DNA of 18,137 nucleotides from positions 1 through 18,137 of the forward strand of contig NZ_CATWFF010000024.1 of the NCBI RefSeq assembly GCF_958350005.1. Reading direction: 5' to 3'. Numbering within the stretch: position 1 is the stretch's first letter; every line of letters starts with the position of its first letter. A model generated the notes under the pieces. It saw only the letters and a program-made list of their open reading frames with translations, was not told the DNA's origin and did not search any database. Made by a program: the position numbers and the translations under genes. Shown here piece after piece: positions 1 to 7,200 of the stretch. Source of the DNA: an uncultured Megasphaera sp. GTDB taxonomy: Bacteria > Bacillota > Negativicutes > Veillonellales > Megasphaeraceae.

Positions 1-50
1 AAAAAGAGTAATCCATTGTAGTAAATAAGGTACAATAAAAAGAAAATGCG

Positions 51-79
51 TTGACATTTACCTTTAAATAGAGTACTAT
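51..79 (+). promoter_or_regulatory. Predicted sigma-A promoter of ppsA
   Basis: A perfect -35 box TTGACA (51-56) is followed after 17 bases by TACTAT (74-79), one base off the TATAAT consensus. Transcription would start near 86. That places an upstream in-frame ATG at 82 outside the transcript and supports the ATG at 130 as the ppsA start. No clear operator was seen around it. Confidence 0.8.
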
Positions 80-129
80 AAATGCAGATAAATAAATTAT
101 CGTGTATGCTGAATGCAGGAGGTATGGGT

Positions 130-2529
130 ATGACAAAGGATAGAGAGAAAGCATTTGTATTGTGGTTTGATGAACTGCGCCGCGGTGACGTGGCATTAGT
201 TGGCGGCAAGTCGTCTTCCCTTGGTGAATTGACGTCCCAGACGAGCGTGCCCGTACCATATGGCTTTGCAACGACTGCTGAAGGGTACCGGTATTTTATG
301 AAACAGACCGGCATGGATGTACGGATTAAAGAGTTACTTACAGGGCTGACAGATGTGGAAGATCCTGTGCAGCTTCGCAATGTTACGGCTGAAATCCGCA
401 AGGAAATCTGCGATGCTCAGATGCCGGACGATTTAGCTGATGCCATTCGTAAGAGTTATGCTGAATTAGGAGAAAAAGTAGGGCAGGCCAACCCCTTTGT
501 TGCCGTTCGTTCCAGTGCAACAGCAGAAGATTTGCCTGATGCCAGCTTTGCCGGTCAGCAGGATACGTATTTAAATGTCCAAGGTGCTGACATGGTGATT
601 CAGAAGGTCAAAGAATGTTATGCTTCTACCTTTACAGACCGTGCCACATACTACCGCACGAAAAAGGGCTTCGATCATCTGCAGGTAGCCCTCAGCGCAG
701 CTATACAGATGATGGTATTCTCCAAAGCTGCCGGTGTTATGTTTACGGTAGACCTGGTAACCGGTGATGATTCGACCATTACCATTGAAGGAGCCTGGGG
801 TCTCGGTGAATATGTCGTACAGGGAACGGTTACGCCTGATAATTTCCGCGTCCGGAAAGATGATCTGACCATCCTCAGCAAGATGATTAATACGAAACCG
901 ATTAAGCTCGTCCGCAAGCCCGGTGGTGACTGTGAAGAACAGCTCGTTCCGGAAGAAGACCAGAAAAAGCAGGTCATTACAGACGAACAGGTGAAGGAAC
1001 TGGCAACGTATGCCAAGGCCATTGAAGCCCATTATGGCTGCTATATGGACATGGAATGGGGCGTCGATGAACGGGATAATAAAGTATGGCTCCTCCAGGC
1101 CCGTCCGGAAACGGTTTGGTCCAAGAAAAACAAGGAAAAGAAAGAAGCCGCTTCCGAAGCAGCCGCCGTTACGACGGAACGCAATGTTGTCGTCAAAGGT
1201 CTTCCTGCCAGCCCGGGCAGTGCTGCCGGCAAGGCTCATGTCATTCTGGATCCGGCAGAAATTGCCGAATTTAAAGACGGTGAAATTCTTGTAACGGCCA
1301 TGACTGCTCCTGACTGGGTACCGGCTATGAAGAAAGCCAAGGCCATTGTTACCGATGCCGGCGGCATGACGTGCCATGCATCCATTGTCAGCCGTGAACT
1401 GGGAATTCCCTGCATTGTCGGCACGAAGAGCCGCAGTGTGGAAGCGACGACGACGATTCAGAACGGCGATGAAATTACGGTTGATGCGACAAACGGCATT
1501 GTATATCAGGGAATTGTCGCTGACATTGTCAAGCCGAAAGAAGAAGCTCCAGCCGGTGGAACTGTTACCGTTGCCGCAGAATCTGTTCCCGTTACAGGTA
1601 CGAAAATCTATATGAACCTGGGAAATCCCGATTTGGCAGAAAAATACGGCAAACTTCCCTGCGACGGCATTGGTCTCATGCGGGAAGAATTTATCTGGAC
1701 TACCTTTATTCATGAACATCCCCTGTATTTGATTGAAATTGGCCATCCTGAACGGGTAGTCAATCAGTTGGCTGATGGCATCCGCAAAGTATGCCAGGCT
1801 CTGGCACCCCGTCCGGTTACGCTGCGGCTGAGCGATTTCAAATCGAGTGAATACCGCAATCTGAAAGGCGGCGACAAGTACGAACCGCAGGAAAGCAGCT
1901 CCCTTCTGGGATGGCGCGGCGCTTCGCGGTACTACGATCCCAAATATATTGAAGCTTTTAAGCTGGAACTTCAGGCTGTCCGCAAGGTACGGGAAGAATT
2001 TGGCTTCAAAAATCTGAATGTCATGGTGCCGTTCTGCCGCCGTGTCGATGAAATGGAAAAAATCGTTGCCATTATGGCTGCAGAAGGACTGCACCGCGGC
2101 CCTGATTTCAAAGTATGGCTTATGGCAGAAATTCCGGCCAATGTTATTCTGGCTGATCAGTTTAACAAGTTCGTCGACGGCTATTCCATCGGCTCCAACG
2201 ATCTGACCATGCTCGTCATGGGCTGCGACCGCGATAATGAAACGGTATCTCCGCTGTTTGACGAACGGAATCTGGCTGTAAAACGAGCTATTCGTCATCT
2301 CATTGAAGTAGCTCATCGCGACGGCAAGACCGTATCTATCTGCGGACAGGCGCCGAGCGTATATCCTGATTTTGCCGAATTCCTCGTCAAGAGCGGTATT
2401 GACTCCATTTCGGTTAATCCTGATGCTGTTATTTCAACGCGTAAGCATGTTGCGCAGATTGAACAGCGTATCCTCCTGGATTCGCTGACCGGCAGAGGCC
2501 GTGCCGATACGGAAGATTATACCTGGTAG
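130..2529 (+). CDS. ppsA: Phosphoenolpyruvate synthase (pyruvate, water dikinase)
   Basis: Cytoplasmic enzyme that makes PEP, AMP and phosphate from pyruvate, ATP and water, the entry to gluconeogenesis from pyruvate or lactate. The 799-residue product has the normal family length and domain order. The N-terminal ATP-grasp-like nucleotide domain carries VRSSATAEDLPDASFAGQQ (about 126-144). The swivelling phosphohistidine domain has GGMTCHAS with catalytic His416. The C-terminal PEP/pyruvate barrel has GSNDLTMLVMGCDRD and the acid/base Cys738 in CGQAPS. Thr414, two residues before the catalytic His, is the position that DUF299 regulators phosphorylate in this family, and such a regulator is encoded just downstream (3306-4127). 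The start at 130 was chosen because AGGAGG (117-122) lies 7 bases upstream of it. An ATG at 124 touches the ribosome site, and one at 82 precedes the predicted transcription start. The gene is monocistronic, between its own promoter and terminator. Confidence 0.96.
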   Translation: MTKDREKAFVLWFDELRRGDVALVGGKSSSLGELTSQTSVPVPYGFATTAEGYRYFMKQTGMDVRIKELLTGLTDVEDPVQLRNVTAEIRKEICDAQMPDDLADAIRKSYAELGEKVGQANPFVAVRSSATAEDLPDASFAGQQDTYLNVQGADMVIQKVKECYASTFTDRATYYRTKKGFDHLQVALSAAIQMMVFSKAAGVMFTVDLVTGDDSTITIEGAWGLGEYVVQGTVTPDNFRVRKDDLTILSKMINTKPIKLVRKPGGDCEEQLVPEEDQKKQVITDEQVKELATYAKAIEAHYGCYMDMEWGVDERDNKVWLLQARPETVWSKKNKEKKEAASEAAAVTTERNVVVKGLPASPGSAAGKAHVILDPAEIAEFKDGEILVTAMTAPDWVPAMKKAKAIVTDAGGMTCHASIVSRELGIPCIVGTKSRSVEATTTIQNGDEITVDATNGIVYQGIVADIVKPKEEAPAGGTVTVAAESVPVTGTKIYMNLGNPDLAEKYGKLPCDGIGLMREEFIWTTFIHEHPLYLIEIGHPERVVNQLADGIRKVCQALAPRPVTLRLSDFKSSEYRNLKGGDKYEPQESSSLLGWRGASRYYDPKYIEAFKLELQAVRKVREEFGFKNLNVMVPFCRRVDEMEKIVAIMAAEGLHRGPDFKVWLMAEIPANVILADQFNKFVDGYSIGSNDLTMLVMGCDRDNETVSPLFDERNLAVKRAIRHLIEVAHRDGKTVSICGQAPSVYPDFAEFLVKSGIDSISVNPDAVISTRKHVAQIEQRILLDSLTGRGRADTEDYTW

Positions 2530-2542
2530 GCAAGTCATTTAT

Positions 2543-2591
2543 AAGGCGGTGCCGGAAGAAAGGATATCCTTTCTTTTGGCTCGCCTTTTTT
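2543..2591 (+). terminator. Rho-independent terminator after ppsA
   Basis: A long imperfect hairpin: AAGGCG pairs with CGCCTT, GCC with GGC, and an inner AAGAAAGGAT with ATCCTTTCTT. It ends in a run of six T. It lies 13 bases past the ppsA stop and separates ppsA from the following operon. Confidence 0.88.
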
Positions 2592-2593
2592 AG

Positions 2594-2623
2594 TATGCAA
2601 TATATGTGAAAATATGATATGAT
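2594..2623 (+). promoter_or_regulatory. Predicted extended -10 promoter of the ccpN-ppsR operon
   Basis: The sequence TGATATGAT (2615-2623) is an extended -10 element (TG, one base, TATGAT). The -35 region is weak (TATGCA at 2594-2599, 18-base spacing). Other AT-rich -10-like hexamers overlap (GATAAT at 2621, TACAAT at 2629), so the exact start is uncertain. Confidence 0.4.
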
Positions 2624-2656
2624 AATACTACAATATACAGGAGGTAGAGACAGCTT

Positions 2657-3304
2657 ATGTTATCGTTATCAGAACGGCAGGAAACGATTTTGCGTATTGT
2701 AAAAGAAAGCAGTCCTATTACAGGCCAGCGAATCGCCAATCAGCTTCATGTTACGCGTGCGGCCCTGCGCTCTGATCTAGCGGTGCTTACGATGCTGAAG
2801 CTTATTGACGCGCGGCCTAAACTGGGATATTTTTTTATTGGCGATAAGGAAATGGACCTGCTGTCGCAGAAAATCATGGATATCGGCATTGATACCTGCT
2901 TGTCTCAGCCCGTTGTTGTCGGTGAGCATACAAGCGTGTACGATGTCATTATTGCCATGTTTACAGAAGATGTAGGTACTGTGTTTGTCGGTACTGACAA
3001 TATTCTGGCCGGTGTCGTATCGCGCAAGGACCTGCTGAAGACGGCTATGGGCAACAATGACTTGCGGGCTCTGCCGGTCCGGATGGTCATGACGCCGGTC
3101 AGCAAGCTGATTTATGCCCAGGTTCATGAAAAGGCACTGGTAGCGGCGCAGCGAATGATCGAATACGAAGTGGACTGCCTGCCTGTGGTGCGCGTTCTGG
3201 ATACAGACGATGCAGAACGGAAAGATCTGCAGATTGTTGGCAGAATTTCCAAAACCAATATTACCCGCCTGTTTGTAGAGTGCGGGTCCGGGAGGAGAGT
3301 ATAA
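2657..3304 (+). CDS. ccpN: CcpN-like transcriptional repressor (HTH plus two CBS domains)
   Basis: The 215-residue protein has an N-terminal winged-helix DNA-binding region (about 5-60, containing ITGQRIANQLHVTRAALRSD). Two CBS domains follow, at about 80-135 and 145-212. This is the architecture of CcpN (YqzB), which in Bacillus subtilis represses gluconeogenic genes and senses the nucleotide/energy state through its CBS domains. AGGAGG (2639-2644) lies 12 bases before the ATG, slightly long but the only candidate. The stop is one base before the GTG start of the DUF299 gene, matching the ccpN-yqfL pair of Bacillus. The position next to ppsA suggests control of PEP synthesis, but no good match to the Bacillus CcpN box was found by eye. 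The family assignment is solid; the regulon is inferred. Confidence 0.87.
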   Translation: MLSLSERQETILRIVKESSPITGQRIANQLHVTRAALRSDLAVLTMLKLIDARPKLGYFFIGDKEMDLLSQKIMDIGIDTCLSQPVVVGEHTSVYDVIIAMFTEDVGTVFVGTDNILAGVVSRKDLLKTAMGNNDLRALPVRMVMTPVSKLIYAQVHEKALVAAQRMIEYEVDCLPVVRVLDTDDAERKDLQIVGRISKTNITRLFVECGSGRRV

Positions 3305-3305
3305 G

Positions 3306-4127
3306 GTGACTAAGCCGATTATTTATGCTTGTTCCGATTCTTTGGGCGATACGGCCGAACGTGTGGCCCGGGCGGCAGCAAGTCAGTATGATAAACAGGA
3401 ATTTAATATTGTCCGTATCCCCTATATTCGTACGGAACAGCAGATTGAAGAACTGGTAGCAAAGGCCGAAGAAAATCAGGCCATGATTTGTTATACCATT
3501 ATTTCGCCGGCTTTGCGGCGCCGTCTCCGGGAGCTGACGGATCTGGCCCAGGTAAAGGCCGTCGATATTATTGGCCCCATGCTGGCCGGCGTAGGAACGC
3601 TGACCGATACGGAACCGACGACGAAGCCCGGCATGATTCACCAGCTGGACGAATCGTACTTCAAGCGCGTCGAAGCTATTGAATTTGCCGTTAAGTTTGA
3701 TGACGGGAAAAACCCCATGGGCTTTCTCAAAGCTGACGTAGTCATTGTCGGCGTTTCCCGTACATCCAAGACGCCCCTGTCCATGTATCTGGCTCATAAG
3801 CGCGTCAAGGCAGCGAATTTGCCCTTAGTTCCGGAAGTGGCTCTGCCGCCGGAATTATTCCAGGTACCGGCACGCAAAATTGTAGGTCTCGTCATTGATC
3901 CGTTTAAACTGAATTTTATTCGGTCTGAACGGCTGCGAAGCATGGGTCTGGATTCTAATGCCAGCTATGCCAATATTGAACGAATAAACGAAGAACTTAC
4001 GTACGCCCGCAGTGTCATGCGGCGGCTTCATTGCCCGATTATCGACGTGTCGACGAAGGCGATTGAAGAAACAGCTAATCTTGTCATGGAAATCGTTAAG
4101 CGCAATAAAGAATTGTATCACGAATAA
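3306..4127 (+). CDS. ppsR: Pyruvate dikinase / PEP synthase regulatory protein (DUF299 kinase-pyrophosphorylase)
   Basis: The 273-residue protein belongs to the DUF299 (UPF0085) family. These are bifunctional cytoplasmic regulators that inactivate a dikinase by ADP-dependent phosphorylation of a threonine near its catalytic histidine, and reactivate it by phosphate-dependent removal with release of pyrophosphate. The family N-terminus (SDSLGDTAERVARAA) is present. So is the P-loop-like motif GVSRTSKTP at residues 149-157, preceded by a hydrophobic strand. The gene starts with GTG at 3306, 9 bases after GGAGGA (3291-3296) and one base after the ccpN stop, so the two are surely co-transcribed. 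Homologues act either on pyruvate phosphate dikinase or on PEP synthase. The neighbouring ppsA favours PEP synthase here, but pyruvate phosphate dikinase elsewhere in the genome cannot be excluded. Confidence 0.92.
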   Translation: MTKPIIYACSDSLGDTAERVARAAASQYDKQEFNIVRIPYIRTEQQIEELVAKAEENQAMICYTIISPALRRRLRELTDLAQVKAVDIIGPMLAGVGTLTDTEPTTKPGMIHQLDESYFKRVEAIEFAVKFDDGKNPMGFLKADVVIVGVSRTSKTPLSMYLAHKRVKAANLPLVPEVALPPELFQVPARKIVGLVIDPFKLNFIRSERLRSMGLDSNASYANIERINEELTYARSVMRRLHCPIIDVSTKAIEETANLVMEIVKRNKELYHE

Positions 4128-4135
4128 ATGGCATG

Positions 4136-4163
4136 AAAAAGACGCCATTTTGGCGTCTTTTTT
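4136..4163 (+). terminator. Rho-independent terminator after ppsR
   Basis: A perfect stem GACGCCA (4141-4147) / TGGCGTC (4151-4157) with a 3-base loop. It is extended by an A run on the left pairing with the T run (4158-4163) on the right. It lies 8 bases past the ppsR stop. No convincing promoter could be placed in the 37 bases between it and the next gene. Confidence 0.9.
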
Positions 4164-4200
4164 ACTATTTACAGGTTATTGTAGTACATAGGAGAAGCGT

Positions 4201-7200
4201 ATGGAAGAGACGACATATGATGTAAGCCTGTTTCTGTGCCAGGCCCTGCAGGATCCGGCTTTTCGCAGTGCTGTCGGCATGGATGCTGTTGAAATGGCCG
4301 CATTTATCCGGGATAATCAAATTTGTCAGATGGCGAGAAAGTTAGAATCCTGCAGAGATGCAAAAGGGCGCTTTGATTCCCGTCTCGTTCTGGACATTGC
4401 CCGAACCTGCATGCCCTGCCTCAAGACATCTCCGGAAGGCGGCTGGCTGGCACACTGTTACTGCTTCGTGCTGAATCGCATCTTTCCGCGTACAGCGGCG
4501 CAGTGGGAAGGCTGGGACGGACAGACTGTGACGCACCAGTTTGATGGAGAATTCCGGCTGGGAAGAATGATGCTGCTGCAGCTGCTGCGCGGGCTGTATG
4601 AATATGAACGGGCAGCCCTGCCTTTTGATCCGACGAAAGACTTTGATTTTCTCTGCGACAGTGAGATTACCGCCCAGGGATATACGAGAGAATATCTGCA
4701 CATGAAGCGGCTCATTCACGATCACTATGTCTACGAATTTATGCGCATTGGCATTGATATTTCTCCGTTCAATACGCTGGGACACGTTGCCGGCGTCCAT
4801 TACGTGGCCCTGTATGCGGCACGCCAGCTGGCACAGGTCGGCGTACCTGTTGACCTGGCGCTTATTTCCGGCGCAGCGGCCTGTCATGACCTGGGAAAAT
4901 ATGGCTGCAAAAAAAATGAAGAAAAACGGGTCCCCTATTTGCACTACTATTATACCGGCATGAGCTGCCGCCGTGTAGGCCTGTCCGGCATTGCCCATAT
5001 TGCTGCCAACCATTCCGTATGGGATCTGGAACTTGAAAATCTGTCTGTTGAATCGCTGCTTCTGATTTATGCCGATTTTCGCGTAAAAAGCAGCCGCAAT
5101 CAGCAGGGAGAGGAAGTCGTTCATTTTTATTCTCTCGCCGAAGCTTTTGACGTTATTTTAGGCAAACTGGATAATGTAGACGACGCCAAGCGGCAGCGAT
5201 ATCAGAAAGTATATGCCAAGCTGGCTGATTTTGAATCGTTTATGCACGAGCGAGGGGTTGTTACGGAACTGCCGCCGCTGTTTGGTCCCAGTCCGCTTCG
5301 GCCAGGCAGTCCGGCCCAGCGGGAAATGGTACTGCTGGAAGGGGAAGAAGTGATTGATCAGCTGAAGTATGCCGCTATTGATCACAACATACGGCTCATG
5401 AGCATTTTCCGCGATGAAAGTGATTTTGGCAATCTGATCGAAGCTGCCCGGAGTGAGCAGAACTGGAAGAATGTCCGTACGTACATCGGCATTTTTGAAG
5501 AATATTCGACATACATGACGGAACATCAGAAAATGATGATCCTGAAATTCCTGTATGAACTCCTGTCCCACAAAGAAGGGGATATTCGCCTGCAGTCGGC
5601 GGCGCTCATGGGGCGGATTACGGCTAACTTCAATGATAAATATACGAAAGAACTGCCTCAGGGCGTATCGCTGCCTCATAAGGATATTACCAATTTTTCC
5701 CTCTTTGACCAATATGTAGACATGATTATCTATCCGGAACTGCGCTTTACAGAACAGCATAAGCTGTGGATTGGCTATTGTCTGAGCAGTTTCGTCAGCG
5801 CCGTACTCCGCAGCTGCCCTGCTGAAGATAAGAGCCGGTATATGATGGTCATGAGCAAGTATTATGAACGGCGTGATTATCCGGAAGAACGGTATATTAT
5901 CCTCCTCAAGGCACTGGATGATATGAACAAAGATGGAATAACGCCGGAATTTCTGCACCGTGTCCGGCCCTTTATTGAAAAAGCGCTGCAGTCATCACAG
6001 TATAATCTGTGTGTAGCCGCCCTGAATACGGCCCGCCATATTTTCCCGGAATATACGAATGCCCAGTACTATCAGGATTTGCTGGCAGTCATGAATCTGC
6101 CTGCTGATCGGCAGGCCTTTTCCGAACAGGAAGGGAGTCTGTTCCTGGTCGACTTAAAAATGGGAACCCACTGGAGCGTTAAAGTCGCCAATATCGAACT
6201 GATGATGCGGTATATGGATGATCAGTGTGATAAAGGCGATGTCATGCATTTGGGCATGCATTTAACCAATCTCCTCAAAGTAAGTGAAACTGTGTTTGTC
6301 CGCCGCGCTGCCGGTGAGGGGCTGCTGGCAATTGCCGATTCCATGACCTATTCCCAGAGAAATGAGCTGGCTGTCGAACTGTTTAATGGTCTGGAAATTG
6401 GGGATCCGCAGATTTCCAAGTATGTGCCGGAATTTCTGGGCCGCATGATTTTAAAGCTGCCGCCCCAGGAATTTGATGAAATTATTATTACCATCGCTTC
6501 GCAGATCTTGACCGTCAATATTCCTCTGGCGTCGGCGATGGTCCATACAGTCGGCGTCATTCTGGAAAACTTTGCCGAATTTGCCAAAGCTTTCGATGAA
6601 GACGAGGCAGTAAATCAGGCCCGCCAGCGCCGCCTGCTGTACATTATGATCAAGGCCTATGCCCATTACGATGCCGAACTGAGCCGCGATGCCTTCCGGG
6701 ATATTGGCAAATTCCTGTTTCACAGTGATGCCATGTCTATGGCGCAGAAAGAATTTCTCTTTCTTCATTGCTATAAAAAGCTCCTCGTCCTCCTGGATGA
6801 AAGCAAGGAAGGCACTCTTGATTTTTACAGCAACGCCGCCGTTCTCAATCATATTTACCGGTATATTGGCCAGCATCAGTTTGACTGCGGCGCCTTTCGG
6901 TTTCCGCCGGTCCGCAAAGCCTGTTTTTATCCGGGTACCTTTGATCCTTTCAGTCTGGGGCATAAAGCCGTGGCCTGCAAGATTCGCGATTTAGGCTTCG
7001 ATGTGTATCTGGCTCTCGACGAATTTTCCTGGTCCAAGCATACGCAGCCGCGGCTCATGCGGCGAAAGATCATGAATATGTCCGTTGCCGATGAAGAAGA
7101 TATGTATCCCTTCCCCGACGATATTCCCGTTAATATTGCCAATCCCTTCGACATCCGTCATTTGAAGGAAATCTTTTCCGGCAAGGATTTGTACATTGCT

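Noticed and set aside
82..129. Upstream in-frame ATG for ppsA
   Set aside because: It lies before the predicted transcription start and lacks a ribosome site, while AGGAGG is ideally spaced for the ATG at 130.
571..2316. 581-codon open frame on the minus strand opposite ppsA
   Set aside because: It lies wholly inside a certain gene, has no ribosome site or recognisable motif, and is explained by the codon pattern of ppsA.
2601..2626. CcpN-type operator in the ccpN promoter region
   Set aside because: The closest match by eye to the Bacillus CcpN box differs at two positions and may simply be AT-rich promoter sequence. None was found upstream of ppsA either.
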